From assembly GCF_003149105.1 (NCBI RefSeq), contig NZ_QGDS01000002.1, forward strand, positions 434,001 through 498,000: a stretch of DNA of 64,000 nt, read 5' to 3'. The first letter of the stretch is position 1; the number at the start of each line of letters is the position of its first letter. The position numbers were made by a program, and so were the translations under genes. Positions 27,849-36,478 of the stretch are shown here, one piece after another. The notes beneath the pieces are model-generated. The model saw only the letters and a program-made list of their open reading frames with translations, made no database searches and was not told where the DNA came from. The stretch comes from Faecalicatena contorta. GTDB taxonomy: Bacteria; Bacillota; Clostridia; Lachnospirales; Lachnospiraceae.

Positions 27849-28892
27849 ATGCAAAAGAAAAGAATAGCTGTAATCTTTGGAGGTTGTTCGACTGAATACA
27901 AAGTATCATTAGAGTCGGCGTTCTCTGTTCTTAAAAGTTTAGATACTTCAAAATATGATATTGTTCCTATTGGTATAACAAGACAAGGTGATTGGTATCG
28001 TTACAACGGCAATTGTAATAATATCAAAGACAACACGTGGAGTAATGATTCCCGAAATCTTATTCCTATTGCCGTTTCTCAAAGCCGGGAATCAGGCGGA
28101 ATTATAGAGTTTTGTAAAAAGGAGAATAAAGTAACAACGATAGATTTGGTTTTTCCTGTATTGCATGGGAAAAATGGTGAAGATGGTACGGTTCAGGGGC
28201 TATTTGAATTAGCAGGTATACAGATTATTGGGTGTAATACATTATCGTCCGCTTTGTGTATGGATAAAGATATGGCACACAGAGTCGTTCGTACAGCAGG
28301 GATTTCTGTTCCAAAGTCAATTATGCTTGGTCAATCAATGAGAGCAGAATTGTTTCATTTATCAAAAGGCCTGACGTATCCCCTTTTTATAAAACCGGTC
28401 CGGGCAGGCTCATCATTTGGTATTACCAAAATCTACAGGGAAGCTGAATTGCAGGCAGCAGTTGAACTTGCGTTTGAACACGATGACAGAGTCCTTATTG
28501 AAGAAAACATTGATGGTTTTGAGGTCGGTTGTGCAGTCCAGGGAAAAGAGAACTTAATTGTGGGCAGAGTGGATGAAATAGAACTGACTGATGGCTTTTT
28601 TGATTATACAGAAAAGTACACATTGAAAAATTCTAAGATTTATATGCCAGCCAGAATTGATGCCATGTGTGAGAAGCAGATACGAGAGACAGCAATGGCA
28701 ATCTATCAGACACTGGGGTGTTCTGGTTTTGCCAGAGTAGATATGTTTTTAACTCCATCTGGAGAAATCGTATTTAACGAGGTAAATACAATCCCTGGAT
28801 TTACTTCACATAGCCGGTATCCTAATATGATGAAAGGCATTGGATTGTCCTTTGAAGAAATGTTGGACAAGCTGATAGGGTTGTACTTGTAA
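27849..28892 (+). CDS. vanG: D-alanine--D-serine ligase, VanG type
   Basis: 347-residue ATP-grasp ligase that makes D-Ala-D-Ser, a peptidoglycan precursor end with low vancomycin affinity. Seen are VIFGGCSTEYKVSLESA, VLHGKNGEDGTVQG, LFIKPVRAGSSFGITK, the omega-loop segment EKYTLKNSKIYMPARI characteristic of VanG, and FNEVNTIPGFTSHSRYPNMM. It begins the structural part of the cluster, and its stop overlaps the start of vanXY (TAATG). Confidence 0.93.
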   Translation: MQKKRIAVIFGGCSTEYKVSLESAFSVLKSLDTSKYDIVPIGITRQGDWYRYNGNCNNIKDNTWSNDSRNLIPIAVSQSRESGGIIEFCKKENKVTTIDLVFPVLHGKNGEDGTVQGLFELAGIQIIGCNTLSSALCMDKDMAHRVVRTAGISVPKSIMLGQSMRAELFHLSKGLTYPLFIKPVRAGSSFGITKIYREAELQAAVELAFEHDDRVLIEENIDGFEVGCAVQGKENLIVGRVDEIELTDGFFDYTEKYTLKNSKIYMPARIDAMCEKQIRETAMAIYQTLGCSGFARVDMFLTPSGEIVFNEVNTIPGFTSHSRYPNMMKGIGLSFEEMLDKLIGLYL

Positions 28893-29656
28893 TGATGAAG
28901 AATATCACACTGTCAAAAGAAAAAGTCCATTTTGGTAATTTGCTTCTTGTAAATGCGAAGTTCCCAATGCAAGTTATGAATGAAAACGAACTAATGCCCG
29001 TAATGGCAAAGTTCCCTGATGTCCTTTTGAAGCGTGAAGCTGGAAATATTCTGAAAATGATTTTTGAAAAAAGCAGCTATTCGAATAAGATTATTCCTGT
29101 AAGTGGATACCGTTCGGCGAGAGAACAAATGGATATATATAAAACATCACTACGAGATAGTGGTGAGGATTTTACACGGAAATTCGTAGCACTTCCAGAT
29201 CAGAGTGAACACCAGACAGGGCTTGCTATCGATTTGGCTCTGAAAAAAGAGGTTATAGATTTTATTTGTCCGGAGTTTCCGTATGATGGCGTTTGTGATG
29301 AATTTCGTAAGTCTGCTCCCGGATATGGATTTATAGAGCGTTATCCAAATGGAAAAGAGCAAATAACAGGAATTGCCCACGAGCCGTGGCACTTTCGCTA
29401 TGTGGGCTATCCACATTCCGAAATTATGACCGAAAACAACTTTACATTAGAGGAATACATTGAGTTTATAAAACAATTTCTGTGGAAAAGCAACCATCTG
29501 AAAATGCACAGGAATGGAAAAAGTATCGAAGTATTTTATGCTGCAGCAGAAGCAACGGGAATAACAACAATTACATTACCAGAAAAAACAGTCTATCAAG
29601 TGTCAGGAAACAATACGGATGGCTTTATCGTGACGCTATGGGGGGACAAAAAATGA
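28892..29656 (+). CDS. vanXY: bifunctional D,D-dipeptidase/D,D-carboxypeptidase VanXY
   Basis: 254-residue zinc peptidase removing normal D-Ala-D-Ala dipeptides and terminal D-Ala. The M15-type signature SEHQTGLAIDL gives the His and Asp ligands, and HEPWHFRYV supplies the catalytic Glu and third His. There is no signal peptide, as expected for cytosolic VanXY. A C-terminal extension (residues about 195-254) resembles VanXYG. Its start is coupled to vanG (TAATG) and its stop overlaps the vanT ATG (ATGA). Confidence 0.92.
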   Translation: MMKNITLSKEKVHFGNLLLVNAKFPMQVMNENELMPVMAKFPDVLLKREAGNILKMIFEKSSYSNKIIPVSGYRSAREQMDIYKTSLRDSGEDFTRKFVALPDQSEHQTGLAIDLALKKEVIDFICPEFPYDGVCDEFRKSAPGYGFIERYPNGKEQITGIAHEPWHFRYVGYPHSEIMTENNFTLEEYIEFIKQFLWKSNHLKMHRNGKSIEVFYAAAEATGITTITLPEKTVYQVSGNNTDGFIVTLWGDKK

Positions 29657-30810
29657 AAAGCAGCAAGGCAAAACCTTATATCACAGATGATGAGAGGGCC
29701 TGGATAGAAATTGATTTGAATAATTTAAAACATAATGTAAAAATATTAAGAAACGCAATGCACTCAAATTGTGAGTTGATGGCTGTTGTAAAAGCGGAAG
29801 CCTATGGTCACGGAATGTACCAGATAGCAGCATATATGAATCAGATTGGAGTAAAAACATTCGCAGTGGCGACTATTGATGAAGGCATCCAATTACGCCG
29901 TTATGATATTTTAGGTGAAATACTGATTCTTGGATACACAAGTCCTGCACGGGCAGGGGAACTTCAGAAATATGAGCTTACACAAACACTAATAGATTAT
30001 GATTATGCTCTGCTTCTGAATAAACAAAACTACAATATTAAAGCTCACATTAAAGTGGATACGGGGATGCACAGACTTGGATTTGATAAAGCTGATACGG
30101 AAAAAATCACCAGTGTTTTTGGAATGAAGCATATTGAAATATGTGGCATCTACACTCATTTATGTGTTTCTGACAGCCTTGATAAGGAGGACATCCGTTT
30201 TACTAACATACAAATTGATAGTTTCTATGAACTCCTTGAGAAGTTGAAGAAAAAACACATAGAACTGCCTAAAACACATATTCAAAGCAGTTATGGGCTT
30301 TTGAATTATCCGGAGCTGAAATGTGATTATGTGAGGACAGGTGTTTTGCTGTATGGTGTATTAAGTTCTCCTAATGATAAAACAAAGCTGCATCTTGATT
30401 TGCGGCCTGTGCTTTCCCTGAAATCAAAGGTGGTTTTATTAAGAGTAATTAAAAAGGGTGAAAGTGTTGGCTATGGCAGAGCATTTATTGCTGACAAGAA
30501 TCGTTTAATTGCCATATTACCAATTGGATATGCAGATGGTTTTCCAAGAAACTTATCCTGCCAAAAGAGCCATGTACTTATCAATGGACATCAGGCACCT
30601 GTTGTTGGTAAAATTTGTATGGATCAGCTTGCAGTTGATGTTACCGATATTCCTAATATTGCAATTGGCATGGAAGCAACACTAATTGGCAAAGATGAAA
30701 TTGCCGCACCAGTTGTTGCTGACAATTCTGGAAGTATAACAAATGAACTTTTGTGCCGTTTGGGGCAGAGATTAAAAGTTATTACAACAGATTTGGACGG
30801 AAAATATTAA
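29653..30810 (+). CDS. vanT: VanT-like serine racemase, racemase domain only
   Basis: 385-residue fold-III PLP racemase that should supply D-serine. PLP lysine in VVKAEAYGHG, KVDTGMHRLGF, the VanT-like HIQSSYGLLNYP, and catalytic tyrosine in GYGRAF are present. VanT of characterised vanG and vanC clusters carries an N-terminal membrane (acyltransferase-3-like) domain and is about 700 residues; that domain is absent here, and no ORF for it is next door. The ATG overlaps the vanXY stop. It might act on alanine as well as serine. Confidence 0.85.
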   Translation: MKSSKAKPYITDDERAWIEIDLNNLKHNVKILRNAMHSNCELMAVVKAEAYGHGMYQIAAYMNQIGVKTFAVATIDEGIQLRRYDILGEILILGYTSPARAGELQKYELTQTLIDYDYALLLNKQNYNIKAHIKVDTGMHRLGFDKADTEKITSVFGMKHIEICGIYTHLCVSDSLDKEDIRFTNIQIDSFYELLEKLKKKHIELPKTHIQSSYGLLNYPELKCDYVRTGVLLYGVLSSPNDKTKLHLDLRPVLSLKSKVVLLRVIKKGESVGYGRAFIADKNRLIAILPIGYADGFPRNLSCQKSHVLINGHQAPVVGKICMDQLAVDVTDIPNIAIGMEATLIGKDEIAAPVVADNSGSITNELLCRLGQRLKVITTDLDGKY

Positions 30811-30930
30811 TTGTAGGCCAAAGAACAATGCGGGAAATGCAATGACGGAAAATAGATTAAAATATAGACAAAAACAGAAGAAGAATTTTGTCTAGGATTA
30901 ACAAAATATACGGCTGGGATAAAAAGGGGA

Positions 30931-30986
30931 TTGACGATGCCGATTCGTTGATGTTAATATGTTCTCAAAGAGGAAAACCTTTTCCT
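30931..30986 (+). promoter_or_regulatory. promoter and LacI-type operator upstream of the lacI-family gene
   Basis: TTGACG (30931-30936) and TTAATA (30954-30959), 17 bp apart, are followed by a perfect dyad AGGAAAA-CC-TTTTCCT (30971-30986). An operator just after the -10 box suggests autorepression. The rest of 30811-30930 is AT-rich and holds nothing recognised. Confidence 0.65.
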
Positions 30987-31020
30987 ATAGTTTTCCTTAA
31001 AATGGAATAAGGAGGCTTAT

Positions 31021-32040
31021 ATGGCGATTACGATAGCAGATATCGCAAGGGAGGCAGGAGTGTCTATTTCTACTGTTTCCAGAGTCATGAATAATACGAA
31101 GCCGGTAAGTCCTGAATTAAGAGAACGGGTATACGAGATTATTGAAAAGAACCATTTTAAACCTAATGCGTTGGCCCAGGGGCTGATTACCAAGAAAACC
31201 AATATAGTCGGAGTGGTAATTCCAGATATTTCGAACCCAGTATTTGGGGCTTTGACAAAAGGAATCAACAGCGTCTGTACAAAAAAAGGATATACAATTA
31301 TGGTATGCGAATCCGGTGGTGAACAGGAGCAGGAAATGAAGCTTTTGGATGTACTGGAGGACAAGCAGACAGATGGTGTTTTGTTTGCAGGCGTTGACAT
31401 AAACCAGGTACTTGTTGATGCGATGCTTAAGAAACAGTATCCGGTTGTATTAGTCACTCAAGAGTCAGCAGTAGAAGAGAATGTGATAGATACTGTGACA
31501 CATGATAATGTTCGGGCTGTGTATGATGCAACAAAGTTTCTGCTGGATAATGGACATGAAAGAATCGCCTATCTGGGCGGGCCGAAACATGACTTTTCTT
31601 CAGGAAAGAAGCGCTTGAAAGGGTACCGTATGGCACTGGAAGAAGCCGGGATTACAGTTCCTGATTCCTATATTGAGCAGGGAGAATTTTCTTTCCAGTC
31701 CGGTTATGAAGGAATGAAACGGTTATACGAGGAAAATAGTATTCTTCCGACTGCTGTAGTGGCAGGAAGTGATTTGATTGCCATTGGCGGTATTCAGTTT
31801 TTAAATAGTGTAGGTGTGAGCGTTCCTGATGAGATATCCATTATCGGATTTGATGATTTGGATTTTGCTACATGTTTAAGGCCGGAGCTTTCTACTGTCA
31901 GAATTCCTTATTTTGCTGAAGGTGAGAAAGCTGCAAAAGAATTGATTAAGTTCATGACAGGAAGCAAGGAGAAAGCAGCGACACACTATGTACCCCATAA
32001 GATTATCCGAAGGGGCACGACCAGAGCAAAAAGCAAATAA
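31021..32040 (+). CDS. LacI-family transcriptional regulator
   Basis: 339 residues with an N-terminal helix-turn-helix (TIADIAREAGVSISTVSRVMN) and hinge helix, then a periplasmic-binding-like sugar sensor domain (VVIPDISNPVFGAL, GFDDLDFA). AAGGAGGCTTAT precedes the ATG. GGAAAA/TTTTCC dyads stand before it and twice in front of the ABC operon, so it most likely represses both until its sugar binds. Confidence 0.92.
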   Translation: MAITIADIAREAGVSISTVSRVMNNTKPVSPELRERVYEIIEKNHFKPNALAQGLITKKTNIVGVVIPDISNPVFGALTKGINSVCTKKGYTIMVCESGGEQEQEMKLLDVLEDKQTDGVLFAGVDINQVLVDAMLKKQYPVVLVTQESAVEENVIDTVTHDNVRAVYDATKFLLDNGHERIAYLGGPKHDFSSGKKRLKGYRMALEEAGITVPDSYIEQGEFSFQSGYEGMKRLYEENSILPTAVVAGSDLIAIGGIQFLNSVGVSVPDEISIIGFDDLDFATCLRPELSTVRIPYFAEGEKAAKELIKFMTGSKEKAATHYVPHKIIRRGTTRAKSK

Positions 32041-32105
32041 GCAGAAAGCTTTTCAAAGCAGTTATATAGGAGCTGATATAAATCAGCTCTTTCAAAAATC
32101 AACAC

Positions 32106-32121
32106 GGGAAAAAGTTTTCCT
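32106..32121. promoter_or_regulatory. LacI-type operator, second copy
   Basis: GGGAAAA-AG-TTTTCCT has the same two-base centre as the site at 30971-30986. It lies about 180 bases ahead of the binding-protein gene. A near-perfect 11-bp dyad (32150-32160 / 32162-32172) follows. Confidence 0.55.
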
Positions 32122-32212
32122 ATCTAAATAAACGAAGAACTCACGTATTATATTTTCCAGGCTGGGAAATATATACATTTTAAAGAGGATATTCGTTATT
32201 TTTAATAACATT

Positions 32213-32230
32213 CAGGAAAACGATTTCCTG
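32213..32230. promoter_or_regulatory. LacI-type operator, third copy
   Basis: CAGGAAA-ACGA-TTTCCTG is a perfect dyad in register with the other two sites. It lies 69 bases before the start of the binding-protein gene. Confidence 0.55.
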
Positions 32231-32298
32231 AATTACAATGTGCTTTCACCCGTAAGGGGAATGCGATAAATTATACATCCTAAAGGAGGAAAAGTAGT

Positions 32299-33591
32299 AT
32301 GAAGAAAAGAATGAAACAAGTCATTGCAGGCACTATGGCAGCATTGATGATGGCATCATTGGCAGGATGCTCCGGGAAAAGCCAGTCTTCCGGTGGTTCA
32401 GATTCATCAGACGAGAAGATTACCTTGAAATTTTCGTTTGATCAGGGTGTTGGAGAGCCGACACAGAAAATCGTAGACAACTTTAATAAGAGTCAGGATA
32501 AGATTACAGTTGAGACTGTTCTCCTTCCTCAGGATGCAAATCAGGTTCATGATGATTTTGTGAATAAATTGGCATCCGAAGATACCAGTGTTGATATTAT
32601 GGGACTGGATGTTGTATATATTGCGGAGTTTGCATCTGCAGGCTGGCTGATGGATTTGAGCGATGCACTTGATTCTTCCATTACAGATACAATGCTGGAA
32701 GGAACAGTGGCAGGAGCTACTTATGATGGGAAATTAGTGGCAGCACCATGGTTCACTAATTCAAGTGTGCTGTTCTACCGCCAGGATGTGTTAGACCAGC
32801 TGGGAGCGGAAGTTCCTGATACTTATGAAGGATGGATGGAGCTTGCGGACAAAGCTGTTGGCATTAATGGTGTAGAATATGGTGCAGATTTTCAGGCAGC
32901 TCAGTCTGAGGCGCTGGTGTGCAACTGGGTAGAGTATGTATGGAATAACGGCGGAGAAATCCTGGATAAAGACGGAGCTCCGGTCATCAATACGGATAAC
33001 AATGTGGAAGCAACAAATATTATGAAAACTCTGGTTGATAAGTATGCCCCATCAGGTATAACCACTTATACAGAGACAGAGAGTGAGCAAGTATTTAAAG
33101 AAGGCAAGTGCCTGTTTATCCGCGACTGGTCAGGCTTTTGGTCAAGCGGACAGGACGAAGGTTCTAAAGTAACAGGACTGATTGGTGCGACAACACTGCC
33201 GATTGGACCAAAGGGTGAGGAGCCACACTCTTGCCTGGGCGGACTTGACCTGGTTGTAAATAATGCAATCAGTGATACACAGAAGGAAGCGGCAGTGGAG
33301 TTCATTAAGTACATGGTAAGTGCTGATACACAGAAAGAAATGACCTTGATTTCTTCACAGCCGCCTGTTGTAAAGTCTGTATATACAGATACGGAAATTC
33401 TGGAAGAAATTCCATTCTATGAAAACTTTTACGGTGTAATCCAGGGCGGAAAATCCAGACCTCAGTCACCACAGTATGCAAAGGTTTCAGATGCAATCCA
33501 GAGAAACATCCATCAGGCATTGACGGGTGAAATGGAAGTGCAGGAGGCACTTGATAAATTGCAGACGGAAGTAGAAGAATTAAGCAAGTAA
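32299..33591 (+). CDS. sugar ABC transporter substrate-binding lipoprotein
   Basis: 430 residues. A lipoprotein signal (basic start, hydrophobic core, lipobox SLAGC at residues 21-25) is followed by a serine-rich linker and a family-1 (MalE/UgpB-like) binding domain (ITLKFSFDQGVGEPTQK, VDIMGLDVVYIAEFASAGWL). AAAGGAGGAAAAG is the ribosome-binding site. It is the first gene after the operators and is separated from the permeases by a long hairpin. Sucrose or a related glucoside is the likely ligand because a GH13_18 phosphorylase is in the operon. Confidence 0.92.
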   Translation: MKKRMKQVIAGTMAALMMASLAGCSGKSQSSGGSDSSDEKITLKFSFDQGVGEPTQKIVDNFNKSQDKITVETVLLPQDANQVHDDFVNKLASEDTSVDIMGLDVVYIAEFASAGWLMDLSDALDSSITDTMLEGTVAGATYDGKLVAAPWFTNSSVLFYRQDVLDQLGAEVPDTYEGWMELADKAVGINGVEYGADFQAAQSEALVCNWVEYVWNNGGEILDKDGAPVINTDNNVEATNIMKTLVDKYAPSGITTYTETESEQVFKEGKCLFIRDWSGFWSSGQDEGSKVTGLIGATTLPIGPKGEEPHSCLGGLDLVVNNAISDTQKEAAVEFIKYMVSADTQKEMTLISSQPPVVKSVYTDTEILEEIPFYENFYGVIQGGKSRPQSPQYAKVSDAIQRNIHQALTGEMEVQEALDKLQTEVEELSK

Positions 33592-33665
33592 TGTAGGCCG
33601 AGAGATGTTGTAAAATAGTAACTGTTCTGAACAGATACGTAAAATGCAAATATCTTGAAGAAGGG

Positions 33666-33710
33666 CACTGGATTTTAGGATTGCATTATTCACAATCCTA
33701 AAATCCAGTG
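33666..33710 (+). other. 18-bp perfect intercistronic hairpin
   Basis: Arms 33666-33683 and 33693-33710 are fully complementary with a 9-base loop. No T-run follows, so it is unlikely to be a plain terminator. Position between binding protein and permease fits a 3' stabiliser or processing site that keeps the binding protein in excess. Confidence 0.7.
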
Positions 33711-33771
33711 TATGCCTTGTAAGGGAGAACAATTTTGCAACATCTCTTTTTTAAGAAGTAAGGAGGCAATC

Positions 33772-34680
33772 ATGACAGGTAAAAAGAAAAGAAATGGCTC
33801 TCTCGAAAAGACAGAAAGCAGAGATGCCTGGATTATGATGGTGCCTGCCATCACAGTATTGCTGTTAGTTGCAGTGTACCCGATCCTCAGGACGTTTTGG
33901 CTGAGCCTTCATGAGATGGTCCTGACAGACCCCGGGACTGGTTATCCATTTATTGGACTTGAAAATTATGTGAAAATATTCAGTGATAAAAGAGCATTAA
34001 CATCTATTATATTTACTTTGAAATTTACAATTACCACCGTATCCCTAGAACTTTTGATTGGATTTACGGCGGCATTGATTATGAATAAAGCGTTCAGGGG
34101 AAAAGGTCTTGTGAGGGCGGCAATTCTAATTCCATGGGCAATTCCTACATCTGTATCTGCTTTGATGTGGAAATTTATTTATAACGACCAGTATGGACTG
34201 TTCAATGATATTTTATATAAATTTGGAATCATCGACAGTTATAAGGCATGGCTGAGTACTGCCGACGGGGCGTTTATGGCACTGGTTATCACTGATGTAT
34301 GGAAGACAGCTCCTTACATGGCACTGCTGATATTGGCAGGACTTCAAATGGTATCAGAAGACTTATATGAAGCTGCAAAAATTGACGGGGCAAATGTGTT
34401 CCAGAGGTTCCGTTATGTGACACTTCCAAGTGTTAAGAGTACTGTGCTTGTGGCACTTCTTTTCCGTACATTGGATGCATTCCGTGTATTTGATTTGGTT
34501 GCAGTTATGACAGGCGGCGCAAATGGAACAGAAAGTGTATCAATTTATGCATACAATAATCTGATGAAATTTTTAGACTTTGGGTATGGCTCGGCTATGG
34601 CGGTGCTGATATTCATTATCGTGTTCATCATTAGTCTCTTGTACATGAGAGTGTTGGGTAATCAGATTACGGATATGTAA
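33772..34680 (+). CDS. sugar ABC transporter permease (MalF type)
   Basis: 302 residues with six membrane segments and the EAA loop YEAAKIDGANVFQRFRYVTLP that docks the ATPase. The ATG at 33772 follows AAGGAGGCAATC; an upstream in-frame ATG at 33712 lies in the hairpin tail. It works with the next permease; no ATPase gene is in the operon. Confidence 0.93.
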   Translation: MTGKKKRNGSLEKTESRDAWIMMVPAITVLLLVAVYPILRTFWLSLHEMVLTDPGTGYPFIGLENYVKIFSDKRALTSIIFTLKFTITTVSLELLIGFTAALIMNKAFRGKGLVRAAILIPWAIPTSVSALMWKFIYNDQYGLFNDILYKFGIIDSYKAWLSTADGAFMALVITDVWKTAPYMALLILAGLQMVSEDLYEAAKIDGANVFQRFRYVTLPSVKSTVLVALLFRTLDAFRVFDLVAVMTGGANGTESVSIYAYNNLMKFLDFGYGSAMAVLIFIIVFIISLLYMRVLGNQITDM

Positions 34681-34696
34681 GAAAGAGAGGCGAAAG

Positions 34697-35536
34697 ATGA
34701 GTAAAAAAACATCACATATCATCAGACAGGTATTGTTCTATGCTTTTGTTATTCTCTTTGTAGGCTTGATTGTCCTGCCCTTTATATGGCAGTTTCTCAC
34801 ATCAATCAAACCCATGTCGGAAATATCTGCAATTCCGGCAAAATGGATTCCAAGCGAGATTAATATCCAGTTTTACTTCAATGTATTTGAAAAGCATCCA
34901 TTTGCAAGATACTTATTAAATAGTTTTATTGTGGCAGTCACCACCACAATCCTGAGCATCCTCATCGGGGCATCTGCAGCATATGCACTGGCACGTCTGA
35001 GGTTTAAAGGAAAGAAGATTATGCTTATGGCAATTTTAAGTATTTCTATGTTTCCTACCATTGCGACTTTGAGTCCAATCTATTTACTGTTAAAGCAGTT
35101 TCGCTTATTAAACACTTATGCGGGTCTTGTGATTCCTTATATCACCTTTGCCCTTCCATTATCTATCTGGCTGCTGACGAATTTCTTTTCACAGCTTCCC
35201 AAGGGATTTGAAGAAGCAGCAGCCATTGATGGATGTTCCAGAGCTGGTATATTTTTTAAGATTATGCTCCCGCTGATTAAACCGGCAATCTTTTCTGTTG
35301 CATTGATTGTATTTATTAATGCATGGAATGAGTACATTTATGCGCTTACCTTCATGACCAATGACCTTATGCGTACGGTTCCCGTTGGAATCGCAATGTT
35401 CCCCAGTAATTATGAGATGCCTTGGGGAGATATGGCAGCAGGTTCTGTCATTGTGACAGTACCGTTGATTATTATGGTACTGATTTTCCAGAAGAAAATC
35501 ATTGCCGGGCTGACTGCCGGTGGAGTGAAAGAATAA
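34697..35536 (+). CDS. sugar ABC transporter permease (MalG type)
   Basis: 279 residues with six membrane segments and the EAA loop (FEEAAAIDGCSRAGIFFKIMLP). It starts 16 bases after the first permease with AGAGAGGCG upstream. The importer must borrow a shared MsmK/MsiK-like ATPase encoded elsewhere, as is common for this family. Confidence 0.93.
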   Translation: MSKKTSHIIRQVLFYAFVILFVGLIVLPFIWQFLTSIKPMSEISAIPAKWIPSEINIQFYFNVFEKHPFARYLLNSFIVAVTTTILSILIGASAAYALARLRFKGKKIMLMAILSISMFPTIATLSPIYLLLKQFRLLNTYAGLVIPYITFALPLSIWLLTNFFSQLPKGFEEAAAIDGCSRAGIFFKIMLPLIKPAIFSVALIVFINAWNEYIYALTFMTNDLMRTVPVGIAMFPSNYEMPWGDMAAGSVIVTVPLIIMVLIFQKKIIAGLTAGGVKE

Positions 35537-35571
35537 AGGTTCACTTGATGAACGAGAGAAGGAGAAAAAGA

Positions 35572-36468
35572 ATGAAACAAATTAAAATAAATGAAACCTG
35601 TATGATATCACAGGTAGCGGCAGGCTGTATGCGTGCGGCAGATTCCGGGATGGAGGGAGATGCATTTCTGAAATTCGCAGAAGAATGTATTGACATGGGG
35701 GTAACTACATTTGACCATGCTCCAGTCTATGGCGGATATACCTGTGAGAAATTGTTTAGAGACGGAGTAATCCGTAAGAATCCTGCACTGAGGAATAAAA
35801 TGCAGCTTGTAACTAAAACCGGGATTGTCCTTCCAGGCAAAAATGGAAATAAGACAATATATTATGACTCCTCCAAGGCAGAAATCAAGAGGGAAATGGA
35901 AGCTTCTTTGCAGAATCTCGGAACAGATTATGTAGACCTGCTTCTTGTGCACCGTCCTGACCCACTGGCAAACCCGGAAGAAACGGCAGATGCGCTGGAT
36001 ACTCTTGTAAAGGAAGGAAAAGTCCTGAATATCGGTGTGTCAAATTTTATGCCGTCTCAGATTGAGATGCTCCAGAGTTATCTGAAAAATCCTATTGTGA
36101 TAAATCAGATGGAGCTGTCTGTAAAAACAACGGAGAACTTCTTTAATGGTGTGACCGATGATGCATTTACAAGAAGAATGCCTTTAATGGCATGGTCTCC
36201 TCTTGGCGGCGGAAGTGTATTTGCGGGAGAAGAACAGCAGTCTGTGCGTTTACGCAGCACACTCCAGGAAATTGCAGATGCGCACCATACGTCCATGGAC
36301 GTTATCATGTACGCATGGCTGTTTGTGCACCCGGTTCGTATTGCAGCCATTACGGGAACTATGAACACCGCCAGAGTGAAGTCAGCAGTAGAAGCCTTGG
36401 ATATACAGCTTAGTTATGATGAATGGTATCTGATATTGGAAGCATCCAGAGGCTATAACGTACCATAG
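35572..36468 (+). CDS. aldo/keto reductase
   Basis: 298-residue NADP(H)-linked (alpha/beta)8 oxidoreductase. The catalytic Asp/Tyr region (TFDHAPVYGGYTCEKLF), Lys in LVTKTG and the LLVHRPD segment with catalytic His are present, as is IGVSNF. The start is the ATG at 35572 with GAAGGAGAAAAAG; earlier in-frame ATGs lie within the permease gene or just past it. With the Gfo/Idh protein it suggests redox modification of the imported sugar. Confidence 0.88.
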   Translation: MKQIKINETCMISQVAAGCMRAADSGMEGDAFLKFAEECIDMGVTTFDHAPVYGGYTCEKLFRDGVIRKNPALRNKMQLVTKTGIVLPGKNGNKTIYYDSSKAEIKREMEASLQNLGTDYVDLLLVHRPDPLANPEETADALDTLVKEGKVLNIGVSNFMPSQIEMLQSYLKNPIVINQMELSVKTTENFFNGVTDDAFTRRMPLMAWSPLGGGSVFAGEEQQSVRLRSTLQEIADAHHTSMDVIMYAWLFVHPVRIAAITGTMNTARVKSAVEALDIQLSYDEWYLILEASRGYNVP

Positions 36469-36478
36469 GAGGAGTAAA

